Shown in pieces: positions 18,759 through 30,000 of a DNA stretch of 64,000 nucleotides (within the stretch, counting starts at the first letter, position 1; each line of letters starts with the position of its first letter). Origin of the DNA: an uncultured Bacteroidales bacterium. Lineage in GTDB: Bacteria; Bacteroidota; Bacteroidia; Bacteroidales; CAIWKO01. The DNA is taken from positions 52,444-116,443 of the forward strand of contig CAIWKO010000034.1 of assembly GCA_903913285.1 (NCBI GenBank). Reading direction: 5' to 3'. The notes beneath the pieces are model-generated. The model was not told the origin of the DNA. It made no database searches and worked only from the letters and a program-made list of their open reading frames with translations. The position numbers and the translations under genes were made by a program.

Positions 18759-20450
18759 ATGACTCGAAAACTCTTAATACGTGACGTAACTTTGCGCGAC
18801 GGACAACAATCGTTGTTTGCAACCCGCATGACTCAGGCACAAGTTGATCGTGTGTTGCCTTTGTTTAAAGAAGCTAATTTTTATGCAATGGAAGTATGGG
18901 GTGGCGCAGTTCCCGATTCCATTATGCGCTATTTGAACGAAAATCCATGGGAACGACTCGAAAAGATAAAAGCTGTTATCGGCGATTCGTCCAAACTAAC
19001 AGCTCTGTCGAGAGGGCGAAATTTATTCGGCTATAACCCCTATCCCGAAGAAGTTATTGAAGGATTTAATCGTTTTGCCATTCAATCGGGGATAGGTATC
19101 ATGCGAATTTTCGATGCATTGAACGATGTGGACAATGTGAAATCGAGTATTAAATATGTGAAACAGAATGGGGGTTTGGCCGATGCAACTATTTGCTATA
19201 CGGTTGATCCTCATTTTTCGGCTAAAGATCGCATCAAAGCGCTTTTGCATGCTAAATTATTGCCGAACAATATCTTTACCGACGAATATTTCGTGAACAA
19301 AGCCGTAGAAATGGAAGCTCTTGGCGCAGATATGATCACGGTTAAGGATATGGCAGGTTTAATTCCTCCTGTTCGTTCGGGGCGTATTATCGAAATGTTA
19401 AAGCAGAGTCTGAAAATTCCGGTGGATTTTCATACTCATTGCACACCCGGTTATGGTTTAGCGTCTGCATTAATGGCAATTATTCACGGAGTAGATATTT
19501 TAGATACTTCTATCATGAACTTTGCAGGAGGACCTGCAGCGCCTGCTTTCGAATTGATACACATCTTTTGTAAAAAACTGAATATTGAAACCGGAGTAAA
19601 CATCGAGGCTGTTGTTCAGATAAACCAGCACCTGAAGGATATACGGGTTGAGTTAGCCGATATGGACAGCTATAAAATGTTTCCGCGCGAATTTGATATT
19701 ACTAAAGATCGGTTGCCAAAAGATATCGACGAACTCTTCGAACTTGCTATTGCTTACGCAAAAAGCGGAAAAGAAGAAGAATTATTAAGTTCGTGTCAGA
19801 AGATAGAACGCTATTTTAAATTTCCCGAACCTGACGAAAACGTGAAGTTTGCTGAAGTTCCGGGTGGGATGTATACTAACATGCTGGCACAATTGAAAGC
19901 CCTGAAACTTGAAAAACTTTTGCCGCGCACACTTGAAATTATTCCTACGGTTCGTCTTGCTGCCGGTTGTCCCCCATTGGTAACTCCAACAAGTCAGATC
20001 GTTGGGGTTCAGGCTGTGAATTGTGTGATAGATGAAAACAAAGGTCAGCCTTTCTATACCTCAAAGTCGATACAATTTGTGAATCTGGTGAAAGGAACAT
20101 ACGGACATACCCCCATTCCTGTCGACTCGGAATTTCGTTATAAAATTTCGGGAGTCAGAGAAGAAACTCCTTACGACACGGGTAAATATAAAAAACAGGA
20201 TAACCCGACTTTTCCCGAATACGGCGATGTGAAACTGGCTCAAAACGAAAAAGAAGAACTCCTGCTCGAGTTATTTCCTGCCGTTGCAGGCGAATATTTG
20301 AAAAATAAGGTCATCAATAATTATCTGGCCGAAATTCATCAGATAGAAGAAGAAAAACGGCAGAAATATCTTAAAGAAAAAGAAGCTTACGATAGCCTTA
20401 GTCAGGAAGAAAAAGAAAAACGCCTGATGGAAGGTCTTACTAAATTCTAA
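18759..20450 (+). CDS. pyruvate carboxylase subunit B / oxaloacetate decarboxylase alpha-type carboxyltransferase
   Basis: IRDVTLRDGQQSLFATRM; MEVWGGAVPD; HTHCTPGYGLAS; no biotinyl domain in the ORF. Confidence 0.9.
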   Translation: MTRKLLIRDVTLRDGQQSLFATRMTQAQVDRVLPLFKEANFYAMEVWGGAVPDSIMRYLNENPWERLEKIKAVIGDSSKLTALSRGRNLFGYNPYPEEVIEGFNRFAIQSGIGIMRIFDALNDVDNVKSSIKYVKQNGGLADATICYTVDPHFSAKDRIKALLHAKLLPNNIFTDEYFVNKAVEMEALGADMITVKDMAGLIPPVRSGRIIEMLKQSLKIPVDFHTHCTPGYGLASALMAIIHGVDILDTSIMNFAGGPAAPAFELIHIFCKKLNIETGVNIEAVVQINQHLKDIRVELADMDSYKMFPREFDITKDRLPKDIDELFELAIAYAKSGKEEELLSSCQKIERYFKFPEPDENVKFAEVPGGMYTNMLAQLKALKLEKLLPRTLEIIPTVRLAAGCPPLVTPTSQIVGVQAVNCVIDENKGQPFYTSKSIQFVNLVKGTYGHTPIPVDSEFRYKISGVREETPYDTGKYKKQDNPTFPEYGDVKLAQNEKEELLLELFPAVAGEYLKNKVINNYLAEIHQIEEEKRQKYLKEKEAYDSLSQEEKEKRLMEGLTKF

Positions 20451-20453
20451 CGT

Positions 20454-20912
20454 TTAATCTTTTTCCTCAATAATTTCGATAGACTCGATTTTATCGCCCT
20501 GACGGATATCGTCAATTACTTCCAGTCCGGCTATCACTTTTCCGAAACACGTATGTTTTCCGTCGAGGTGAGAGGTGTTGCGGCGACTATGGCAAATAAA
20601 AAATTGTGAACCTCCCGTATCTTTTCCGGCATGAGCCATTGACAGAACACCACGGTCGTGATATTGATTGGCACCTTCGGTTTCGCATTTGATGGAGTAT
20701 CCCGGACCACCAACGCCTGTTCCCTGAGGACATCCGCCCTGAATAACAAAGTCGGGAATTACGCGATGGAAAGTGAGTCCGTTGTAGAATCCTTTTTTCG
20801 AAAGGTCGACAAAGTTTTTAACGGTGCCGGGGGCATCTTTTTCGTAGAATTGAACCGTCATGGTTCCTTTTACTGTTTTTATGAGTGCTTTTAACATAGA
20901 GTTTTTTTGCAA
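20454..20912 (-). CDS. peptidyl-prolyl cis-trans isomerase, cyclophilin type
   Basis: [25 protein letters not shown]...GSQFFI. Confidence 0.93.
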   Translation of the reverse strand: MQKNSMLKALIKTVKGTMTVQFYEKDAPGTVKNFVDLSKKGFYNGLTFHRVIPDFVIQGGCPQGTGVGGPGYSIKCETEGANQYHDRGVLSMAHAGKDTGGSQFFICHSRRNTSHLDGKHTCFGKVIAGLEVIDDIRQGDKIESIEIIEEKD

Positions 20913-20943
20913 ATGTATGAATTATCGTTAATGTGAGTTTTTT

Positions 20944-21909
20944 TTAGATTTCGTATCCAATTAGTTTTCCTTTTTGCATGATGAGCAGTTCGTCGAAATA
21001 CACATCGGGTTCGGTCACTAATCCGTCAAGATGGCTGTTTACAGATATGCTGCCGCCCATGCTTATGTTGTTTCCAAAAGCAATATGTATGGTGCCGAAC
21101 ACTTTTTCGTCTTCCAGTATCATGCCGGTTAGTTGAGCTTTATAGTTGGTTCCGATTCCGAATTCGGCAACTGCGCGCGCGTCACGACCTGATTTGTCGA
21201 GAAGTGATGTTAACCTTGCTGCTTCTTCACCACCGCTTATGTTTTCGGCATATCCGTTTACCACTTCAATGCGCAAAGGGGTGCTTAACATGCCGATGCC
21301 TGCCATCGATCCGTCAATAACCACTATGCCGTTACTTTTGCCTTCCAACGGAGCCATATATACTTCTCCGGAAGGCAGGTTGCCGCTTTCGCCTTTGTTG
21401 CGCATAACGCCTTTGCTGGGCAATATGACACGGCCACCAACAGGCATGGTAATGTCGGTACCTTTTTCGGTTACTACACGGATGCTTTGAACGCCCGCAA
21501 GCTTATGAACTATATGGTCGGTAAGCGCAATGATCTTTTCGTAATCTGCATTAAGGCAACGCACCATACAATCGACAGTAATTCCCGGCATGGTTCCCAC
21601 GCGAACGCCCAGTTTCGAAGCTTCGCGGCGGGCATCGGTATGGGTAAGCGATTTCGAGGTGGGGCAAACAACCACATCTACCAGTTTCATCAGTTCTGCA
21701 ATTGGTTTGGGAGGTTCCTGCCCGTTGATCTCTCGCGATTTTATCTCCACCAAAATCGATTCGCGGCAAAGTTCTTTGCCTGCTTCGTGAAGCGAAAGGG
21801 CGATCTCTTTTTTTGTTTCGTCGCTGACGATCAGCAGGGTTTCGTGTTTCTGCAATCCCATGCAATCGCGCAAAGCTATAACAGAAGCATTATTAAGCTC
21901 AGTATTCAT
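20944..21909 (-). CDS. aminopeptidase, leucyl aminopeptidase/M29-like family
   Basis: overall family resemblance (TSKSLTHTDARREASKLGVRVGTMPG; GTNYKAQLTGMILEDEKVFGTIHIAFGNN). Confidence 0.75.
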   Translation of the reverse strand: MNTELNNASVIALRDCMGLQKHETLLIVSDETKKEIALSLHEAGKELCRESILVEIKSREINGQEPPKPIAELMKLVDVVVCPTSKSLTHTDARREASKLGVRVGTMPGITVDCMVRCLNADYEKIIALTDHIVHKLAGVQSIRVVTEKGTDITMPVGGRVILPSKGVMRNKGESGNLPSGEVYMAPLEGKSNGIVVIDGSMAGIGMLSTPLRIEVVNGYAENISGGEEAARLTSLLDKSGRDARAVAEFGIGTNYKAQLTGMILEDEKVFGTIHIAFGNNISMGGSISVNSHLDGLVTEPDVYFDELLIMQKGKLIGYEI

Positions 21910-21933
21910 GTGTTAAAATTAAAAGAAAGACGT

Positions 21934-22509
21934 CTACAAAAACCTTTTTTCTATTTCTTCCCAGTTCACGTATTTCCAGAATTCGGTTACATAATCCGGG
22001 CGACGGTTTTGATAGTCGAGATAGTAGGCATGTTCCCAAACATCGCAGGTTAATAATGGCAAAAGGCCTTTGAGCATCGGGTTGCCGGCATTGCTTTCCT
22101 GAACGATATCAAGACTTCCGTCTTCAGTTTTTACCAACCAGGCCCATCCCGAACCAAATAAGGTTACACAAGCCGCTGTGAACTTTTCTTTAAAGGCTTC
22201 GAACGAACCGAATTTGCTGTTTATGGCATCGGCCAGAGGACCTTCGGGAGCTGCTTTTGCTTTGGGCGACAGGCTGTACCAATAAAAAGTATGGTTCCAG
22301 ATCTGAGCTGCGTTGTTAAAGATACCGCCTTTAGCGTTTTTGATAATGGCTTCGAGGCCCGAATGTTCGAACTCGGTGCCGACTATCAATTTGTTCAGGT
22401 TGGTTACATAAGCCTGATGATGTTTGCCATAATGAAACTCGATGGTGCGCATCGAAATAAAAGGTTCAAGAGCATCCTGTGCGTAAGGTAATGGTGGTAA
22501 TTCAAACAT
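21934..22509 (-). CDS. sodB: superoxide dismutase (Fe/Mn)
   Basis: [46 protein letters not shown]. Confidence 0.95.
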   Translation of the reverse strand: MFELPPLPYAQDALEPFISMRTIEFHYGKHHQAYVTNLNKLIVGTEFEHSGLEAIIKNAKGGIFNNAAQIWNHTFYWYSLSPKAKAAPEGPLADAINSKFGSFEAFKEKFTAACVTLFGSGWAWLVKTEDGSLDIVQESNAGNPMLKGLLPLLTCDVWEHAYYLDYQNRRPDYVTEFWKYVNWEEIEKRFL

Positions 22510-22636
22510 AGTGTTATGATTTAATCTGCTCAAAACATAGGGTCTTTTGCAGAATGGTTAATACATAATGCGTTTAAAAAGTTTTGTAAAGATAAGAAAA
22601 AAACGGAATTAAGCACTACTATACCTAAATTGTTTT

Positions 22637-23017
22637 TTACGAATGTTTCGGTTTATTCGAAAAATAAAATAAAAAGGTAACCAGCACCATGGCAAAAAGT
22701 CCTGCAGCCAATGCGATCAGAAACGAAAGATTGCGGTTCGAGGTGTGATCGTAACTGATAACTCCCATCCAACCGAAAACCATCAAAAAAGTTATGGTGT
22801 TGCGCAAACTGAAGAAACTGCGTCCCAGTGTGAGCAGGCGGTTGCTTTTTGGTATGTTATCGTTTTGTTCTTCCTGCTCGTCAGTAGTTTTGTTTTTGCG
22901 GCCGTCAAGTCCGGCAATACTTAATACCAGTTGTATCAGGAATATCAGCGAAAACGGAACCGCGATATACCAGAATATTTTTTCAAATGTCGTTAATGCA
23001 TCAAACCATTCCTGCAT
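22637..23017 (-). CDS. small membrane protein, NfeD-like N-terminal segment
   Basis: WFDALTTFEKIFWYIAVPFSLIFLIQLVLS; no OB-fold follows. Confidence 0.5.
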   Translation of the reverse strand: MQEWFDALTTFEKIFWYIAVPFSLIFLIQLVLSIAGLDGRKNKTTDEQEEQNDNIPKSNRLLTLGRSFFSLRNTITFLMVFGWMGVISYDHTSNRNLSFLIALAAGLFAMVLVTFLFYFSNKPKHS

Positions 23018-23164
23018 AAGAATTATTTTTTGTCAATCTCCTACAAAGATAGATAAACGTAAAATAAGACGATTTATTTTTTAATTTTATTTTACGAAGT
23101 TTTGAACAGACTTATTAATAATAATCCTTCTGTTGGAAGCTATGGTCATGTTTAAAATTTACGG

Positions 23165-23172
23165 TACTTTTG
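23165..23172 (+). promoter_or_regulatory. Bacteroidota -7 box TACTTTTG
   Basis: TAnnTTTG upstream of the 23189 start. Confidence 0.4.
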
Positions 23173-23188
23173 CACTTTTCGGGAATCT

Positions 23189-23617
23189 ATGATACAGCTT
23201 GTTAAGTTTACTTACGAAAATGCCGAACTGCGCGAACAGGCTTTTGCCGTCAGGCGTATAGTTTTTGTGGAAGAGCAGGGTGTGGATGCCGCGCTGGAAT
23301 ATGACGAGAACGAAGCCACGGCCCATCACTATCTGTTGTATCTCGATTCGGTTCCCGTGGGCGCAGCGCGCTGGCGCGAAACTCCTAACGGCATCAAACT
23401 CGAACGTTTTGCGGTGTTGCTCCAATACAGAGGCAAAGGCCTGGGCGATGTGCTGGTGAAAAAAGTACTCGAAGATGTGGTTCCGATCGGGCTGACCGTT
23501 TATCTGCATTCGCAGCTTAAGGCCTGCAGTTTATACCGCCGCAACGGTTTCGTGGAAGAAGGAGCTATTTTTGTGGAAGCAGGTATAGAACACTACAAAA
23601 TGGTATTAGCCCTCTGA
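23189..23617 (+). CDS. GNAT family N-acetyltransferase
   Basis: ARWRETPNGIKLERFAVLLQYRGKGLGDVLV; LYRRNGFVEEG. Confidence 0.88.
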   Translation: MIQLVKFTYENAELREQAFAVRRIVFVEEQGVDAALEYDENEATAHHYLLYLDSVPVGAARWRETPNGIKLERFAVLLQYRGKGLGDVLVKKVLEDVVPIGLTVYLHSQLKACSLYRRNGFVEEGAIFVEAGIEHYKMVLAL

Positions 23618-23633
23618 TAAATCTTTTCTTTAC

Positions 23634-24488
23634 TCAAATTTCCCAGTCTATCCACTTATTGTTCTTCAGCACTTTTATGCTTCGGTAACCGATGTCTTTC
23701 AGTATCTGTTCGGTTTCGGCAAAATGCGCGTTCAGGTCGGCGGGATTGTGGGCATCGGCGCTTACGGTTATGGGAATGCCAAGTTCGAAACATTGGCCGA
23801 GGGCTTCCACACCCGGATACAGCCCGTCGAATTTGCCCGTGTAGATGCCGCGGGTGTTCACTTCCACTATGCAATGGTTTTTGGCTATCACTTCGATGGT
23901 GTGGCTAAGGAGTTTCTGATACCACGGCTCGCTTTCCTGAAAATAGCGGCCTTGGTTGTTCATTTTAATTTTATCGAAATGCGCAACGATATCGGGTTTT
24001 TGAGTGCTCAGCATTTCGTTCACCTGTGCAAAATAGGTTTCAACTCCGCGGCGGATATCGTTCCCGAAAATGCTTTTCAAACCGTTGTCGTAGTTGCTTC
24101 GCGGCCCGTCTATAAACCAATAGCCTTCGCCCGAGGGGTTTTTAACCAGATGCACGGCGCCCAGCATATAATCGAGCTTATGCCGGCGTTGCATCACGGC
24201 AAAATCAACCGAAACACCGGGTATGTAATCGATTTCGAGCGAGAGAAATATTTCGATCTGCGAACGGTAGTTTGTCCTAAGCCGGCGGATGGTATGACAA
24301 TAGGTTTCGAGGTCGGCATGAGCCAGGCTCCAGGTGTTTTCGAAAGGCAAAGGAGCATGAGCGCTGAAACCCAGCGCAAGGAAATTGTTTTTGAGGGCTT
24401 GCTTTATATATGCTTCGGGTTCGGAGTTGCCGTCGCAAAACAGGGAGTGGGTATGATAGTTAGTGCGTATCACTTTTTTTTGTTGCAA
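23634..24488 (-). CDS. PHP-domain histidinol-phosphatase
   Basis: NYHTHSLFCDG; VEVNTRG; ITVSADAHNPADL. Confidence 0.85.
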   Translation of the reverse strand: MQQKKVIRTNYHTHSLFCDGNSEPEAYIKQALKNNFLALGFSAHAPLPFENTWSLAHADLETYCHTIRRLRTNYRSQIEIFLSLEIDYIPGVSVDFAVMQRRHKLDYMLGAVHLVKNPSGEGYWFIDGPRSNYDNGLKSIFGNDIRRGVETYFAQVNEMLSTQKPDIVAHFDKIKMNNQGRYFQESEPWYQKLLSHTIEVIAKNHCIVEVNTRGIYTGKFDGLYPGVEALGQCFELGIPITVSADAHNPADLNAHFAETEQILKDIGYRSIKVLKNNKWIDWEI

Positions 24489-24553
24489 AAATACGCTTCT
24501 TTTAAGATATGAAGTTCAATTTTTGCTGGGCGAAACCGATAGTGGCAACCTGT

Positions 24554-24877
24554 TTATTGGGTGCCGCCGAAACAATTGACGGTACATCCCGCGCAGCTTT
24601 GGCATCCGCCTCCAAAGCCCGCGTTTTGTTTGTCGCAGCCGGTATAGGTGGTGAACCCCCCCCAGTAGGTTCCGATGTTGCTGTTAACGATATCGGTCAG
24701 TGCAATTTTAGGGGTGTTGACTTGGGTGGCGCGCGTCGTGATGCCCAGACTTGCCCGTGTGGCAAGGGTGGCCGAACCCAAACCCAGCAATGCAACGGCA
24801 GGCAATGCTATCTGTGCGGTTTTCACCAGACGTTGTTTGCGGCTCAGGGCTGCAGTGATTTTTTTAGTGTGGCTCAT
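24554..24877 (-). CDS. small Cys/Gly-rich peptide with N-terminal hydrophobic segment
   Basis: C-terminus GCDKQNAGFGGGCQSCAGCTVNCFGGTQ. Confidence 0.6.
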   Translation of the reverse strand: MSHTKKITAALSRKQRLVKTAQIALPAVALLGLGSATLATRASLGITTRATQVNTPKIALTDIVNSNIGTYWGGFTTYTGCDKQNAGFGGGCQSCAGCTVNCFGGTQ

Positions 24878-25100
24878 AAAGGATGAGTTGTTTCGTTTCG
24901 GATTAGTGTTTGCAAAGATACAAAAAATGTGCCTGATTTTTTTGGGAATTCAGAAGTAATGATGCTTCGACTATGCTCAGCAAAAGATTCAGAAGGGGCG
25001 AAGGAGGGGAAAAGGTGTATTAGGGGTAGTTATTATTTAAAATTCGCAACAATTATTAATAGAATTATTGTTAAAATTCATAAAAAAAATTCGAACTGAA

Positions 25101-25901
25101 TCAATACTGAACCAGGTTGGCTTTGCGCATACTGTCTTTTTCGTGTTCGGATAGTTTGGTGTTGTTCAGATACACGGCCATTTCCCAGTCGCCGTACATG
25201 GTATTGGGCATCACGATAAAGCGGCGGCCGAATTCGTTTCGAAGGCTGTCGGTGCGATGGTTGCGGGTTTCGATAGATCTTTTATCGAATACGTTGGTGA
25301 AATCGGAAAGATTATCACCCATCAGCAGGCAGATATGATAGCTTTTCGCTACAAAATTGCGGTACAGTTCTTTGTTGGTGGAATCGGTTTTCATCATCAG
25401 GTGTTGGTCGTCGGCTTGCGGAAAACCTTGTGCTTTCAGGTTGTTTCGGGTAGCTTCGCGCAGTTTTTCGCTACGGTTGGTGATATAAAAAACATCGGCT
25501 TTTGAATCGGCCACAAACTTCAAAAACTCTACCGCACCCGGCAGGGCATCGGCTTTGCCCAGGCTGCACCATTCGTTCCATTGGTCGGGATAGCTGATGT
25601 TGGATAGTATGCATTTGGCTTCGTAGGGGCTGTTATCGAGCACGGTTTCGTCGATATCGACTACCACGGCACGTTTTTGTTTAATGCTTTTGTCGGCCAA
25701 ATCGTTTTCGAACAGGGTTTTTGCCCAGTTGAAGGTTTGATAATAGATGGCTTTGGTTTCGGCAGCTTTTTGATGATAGAGAACCGCCATCGTCATAAAT
25801 TCGTTGGAATTTTTGCAGCAGGTTTTTTCTTTTTCAACGGTGGTATGTGTGCACGAAGCAAGTAAAGCGGTTGTGGCAATGAGTAAAAATAGTTTTTTCA
25901 T
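25101..25901 (-). CDS. 5'-nucleotidase, lipoprotein e(P4)-type acid phosphatase
   Basis: VVVDIDETVLDNSPYEA; FYITNRSEKLREATRNNL; lipobox LLASC. Confidence 0.9.
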   Translation of the reverse strand: MKKLFLLIATTALLASCTHTTVEKEKTCCKNSNEFMTMAVLYHQKAAETKAIYYQTFNWAKTLFENDLADKSIKQKRAVVVDIDETVLDNSPYEAKCILSNISYPDQWNEWCSLGKADALPGAVEFLKFVADSKADVFYITNRSEKLREATRNNLKAQGFPQADDQHLMMKTDSTNKELYRNFVAKSYHICLLMGDNLSDFTNVFDKRSIETRNHRTDSLRNEFGRRFIVMPNTMYGDWEMAVYLNNTKLSEHEKDSMRKANLVQY

Positions 25902-25937
25902 AAAGAGATGGTTAAGGAGGCTCAAAAATAAAAAAAA

Positions 25938-25966
25938 TCCCCGTACCAAGGAAGGTACAGGGATAA
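25938..25966 (-). terminator. intrinsic terminator downstream of the DHOD-like gene
   Basis: TCCCCGTACC...GGTACAGGGA with T-run on minus strand. Confidence 0.6.
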
Positions 25967-25986
25967 TTATTAAATAACAGAGGATA

Positions 25987-27000
25987 TTAACGAAGCGGAA
26001 ACTTTTTGAATATGCTATCCGATTTCATGATAATATCGACGTATTGAGCGCGTTTGAAAGCAAACGGGTCTTTAGAGTTTTTCTTCGACAATTTGCCGGT
26101 AATATCAGCAATGGAAGCATACTGTTTTTTATCCATCCATGTATTGATATCAGCCAGCATGGTTTCGATAAACCCGATATGATTTTTATACAGAGTACTG
26201 ACCACCTGCACACATGAGCCACCCGCCAAAATCATTTTAATTACATCGTTGCCGCTGAATATACCCGTGTTGCAGCAAATGCCGGCATTGATGTTGCCAT
26301 AAAGCAATCCGGCATAGCGCAAAGCCAATCGGTTGTCATCTTCGTTGCTTAAATTATAGGGGAAATGAAGTTCTTCTTTATCGAGATCGAAATCGGGCTG
26401 GAATAAACGGTTGAACAAAACAACACCATCAACACCTGCTTCGTCCAGCTTTTTAACGAATTCGAGAGTGTTGGTATAAAAAGGACTCAGTTTAACCGAA
26501 ACCGGAATCTTAACCGTTTTTTTAACGGCTTTCAACACATCAATCTGTTGTTGTTCAATTTTTGCAGCAGGGGTATCAAAACTTCCCGGAGTGCTGTAGA
26601 AATTCAATTCAATGCCAGCCACACCTGTTTCTTCTATTTTTTTTGAATATTCTATCCAGGTATCGTTTTCCAGAGCATTCAAGCTCGCTATCATTGGAAT
26701 AGAAATACTTTTGCGGGCTGTTTCCAGATTCATCAAATATTCCACCGGGCCTGCATGTTTAATATCCGGAAACAAAGAGGTCATTTCGGCATTACGTTCG
26801 GAATATTCCATAATATCCTGATCGAGCTCAAGTTCTTCGAGCTGGATCTGCTCTTCGAAAAGCGATTTATACACAACAGCCGCCGCGCCTGATTCTTCAA
26901 TTTTCTTTAGGTTTTTTATATCTGTTACCAGATTGCTGGCACCGACAATGATTGGGTTTTTAAGGTCTAACCCCATGAATTTTACGCCAAGATTTGCCAT
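25987..27000 (-). CDS. dihydroorotate dehydrogenase-like flavoprotein
   Basis: MGLDLKNPIIVGASNL; VKLSPFYTN; AGGSCVQVVSTLYKNH. Confidence 0.88.
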   Translation of the reverse strand: MANLGVKFMGLDLKNPIIVGASNLVTDIKNLKKIEESGAAAVVYKSLFEEQIQLEELELDQDIMEYSERNAEMTSLFPDIKHAGPVEYLMNLETARKSISIPMIASLNALENDTWIEYSKKIEETGVAGIELNFYSTPGSFDTPAAKIEQQQIDVLKAVKKTVKIPVSVKLSPFYTNTLEFVKKLDEAGVDGVVLFNRLFQPDFDLDKEELHFPYNLSNEDDNRLALRYAGLLYGNINAGICCNTGIFSGNDVIKMILAGGSCVQVVSTLYKNHIGFIETMLADINTWMDKKQYASIADITGKLSKKNSKDPFAFKRAQYVDIIMKSDSIFKKFPLR

Positions 27001-27066
27001 AATATTATTTTTTAAGTTTATTATCAATAATAGATGAAGGGGAGTATTTCACTCCCCTGAATTATT

Positions 27067-30000
27067 TTATTTTGTGTAATCCATTTCCGACATGCGAACA
27101 TAGCTCTTGAAACGCCATTTAGCACTTTCTTCGGCAGCTTTAAACAGTTCAACGGCTTCTCTCGGGAATGCTCTTTTAAGTGATGTATAACGAACTTCAC
27201 TGTTTAAGAAATTCTGGAATTCTTCCCATTTCGGTTCTTTTGAATCGAGTATGAACGGGTTTTTGCCTTCAGCTTCAAGCAAAGGATTATAACGGAATAA
27301 CGACCAGTAGCCTGCTGCCACTGCACGTTCGGCTTCTTCCTGAGTTTTTCCCATACCGGCACGCAAGCCATGGTTGATACATGGAGCATATGCAATGATA
27401 AGTGATGGGCCCGGATATGCTTCAGCTTCTTTCAAGGCTCTGAAATACTGACCGTAGTTGGCACCCATGGCTACCTGAGCCACATAAACATAACCATACG
27501 ACATGGCCATCATACCCAGATCTTTCTTACGGATACGTTTGCCAGAGGCAGCAAATTTTGCCACAGCAGCAATCGGAGTTGATTTTGATGCCTGACCACC
27601 GGTGTTTGAGTAAACTTCAGTATCCAACACCAATACATTTACATCATTGCCCGAAGCCAAGACATGATCTAATCCACCGTAACCAATATCATAAGCCCAA
27701 CCGTCGCCGCCAAAGATCCAGACCGATTTCTTGATGAGATATTGTTTCAGATCAAGAATTTCCTTAACGAGCGGATGTTTTGAATTTGAAATTAATGCAA
27801 GCACTTTTTCGGAAGCCACTTTCGATTTTTCGGCATCATTCATTCCTTCTACCCACAATTTGAAAGCTTCTTTAATTTCATTCGAAATATCCGATTCCAA
27901 AGCGTTTGTCATCAGTCGTTCGATACGCAGGCGCATTTTTCTTACACCTGTTTCGATACCAAAACCATATTCGGCATTATCTTCAAACAGTGAGTTTGCC
28001 CATGCAACGCCTTTACCGCACTTGTTAGCAGAATAAGGAGTGGCCGGAGCAGAACCGCCGTAAATAGAAGAACAACCGGTTGCATTGGCAACGATCATTC
28101 TGTCGCCATACAATTGGGTAATCAATTTAATATAGGGAGTTTCACCGCAACCTGCGCAAGCTCCGGAGAACTCAAACAATGGCTGAGAGAACTGACTGTT
28201 CTTAAAGGTCTTGAAAATGTCGATATTTTCGGTTTTATAACCTACTTTTTCGTCCAAGTAGGTATATCTGTCTATTTCGGCCGACTGGGTGCCCAGAGGT
28301 TTCATTTCAAGAGCTTTTGTTTTCGAAGGACAAATATCGGCACAGTTTCCGCATCCCGTGCAGTCGAGAACCGATACCTGTATTCTGAATTGATAACCTT
28401 CAAATTCTTTTCCGATCGCTTTCAGTGTTTTTGTATCGGCAGGCGCGTTCTTCAATTCGGCTTCATTCAAAAGGAACGGACGAACTGCAGCGTGGGGGCA
28501 AACGTAAGCACATTGATTACACTGAATACAATTTTCGGGTATCCATTCCGGAACATTAACAGCAATACCGCGTTTTTCGTAACGGGTGGTTCCCGACGGG
28601 AAGGTTCCGTCTTCTCTGCCAACAAATGCGCTAACGGGCAGATCGTCGCCTTTCATTGCATTGATCGGGTCGAAAACGTTTTTGATGAAATCGGGACGCT
28701 TATCGTCTATAACAATTGCATCGGCCGGCAGCTTTTTCCATTCTTCAGGAACAGGAACATTGATAATATCTTCAGCTCCTTTATCGATGGAGGTGATATT
28801 CATTTTAACCACATCATCGCCTTTTCTACCGTAGGTTTTTTCAATAGCTTTTTTCATAGCCGTAACAGCCAGATCGAAAGGTATTACATTCGAAACTTTG
28901 AAGAAAGCCGTTTGGGTGATGGTGTTGGTTCTGTTACCAAGACCAATATCTTCGGCTATTTTTGTTGCATTGATGATATAGAACTTAAGGTTGTTATCTG
29001 CCATGTATTTCTTAATATGATTCGGCAGTCTTTCTTTGGTTTCTTCAACATCCCAGATACTGTTCAGTAAAAATGTTCCGCCTTTTTTCAAGCCTTTCAG
29101 CATATCGTACTTTTCGAGATAGGCAGGCACGTGGCAGGCAACAAAATCGGGAGTATTTACCAGATAAGGCGAGCGAATGGCGTTATCGCCAAAGCGTAAG
29201 TGAGAAACAGTGATACCGCCAGATTTTTTTGAATCGTAAGCAAAATATGCCTGACAATATTTATCGGTGTTATCGCTGATGATCTTGATAGAGTTTTTGT
29301 TTGCACCAACGGTTCCGTCAGAGCCAATTCCATAGAATTTTGCTTCGTAGGTTCCTTTTGGTGTTACACTGATCTCGGGTAATAAGGGTAATGATTTGAA
29401 TGTAACATCATCAACGATTCCAACTGTGAATTGATTCTTTGGTTCTTTGAGTTTCATGTTTTCATAAACCGAAAGCATCATGGCCGGGGTCGTATCTTTG
29501 GAACTCAAACCGTATCTTCCACCAATAATCATCGGTGCATTAGGCCGGTTATAGAAAAGGTCTTCAACATCAAGATACAACGGATCTCCGTTGGCACCTA
29601 TTTCTTTGGTGCGGTCGAGAACCGTAATTCTTTTTACAGATTCGGGGAATACTTTGAAGAAATATTTTGCAGAGAAAGGACGATACAAATGAACTGAGAT
29701 CAATCCCACTTTTTCGCCTTTTTCAACCAGAAAATCAATAACTTCTTTTAATGTTTCGGTAATTGAACCCATTGCAATAACAATGTTTTCCGGATCTTTT
29801 GCACCGTAATAAGTGAACGGATGATATTCTCTGCCGGAAACGACTTTTAATTGCTGCATATAATCTTCAACCATGTCGGGAACAACATCGTAAAACTTGT
29901 TGGCAGCTTCGCGCGATTGGAAATAAATATCCGGGTTCTGTGCTGTTCCGCGGGTAACAGGATGTTCGGGGTTAAGCGCGCGGTCGCGGAATTCTTGTAA

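Noticed and set aside
24965-24981. CTTCGACTATGCTCAGC motif as a regulatory site
   Set aside because: Resembles a common dispersed short repeat; single copy seen, no context to support a function.
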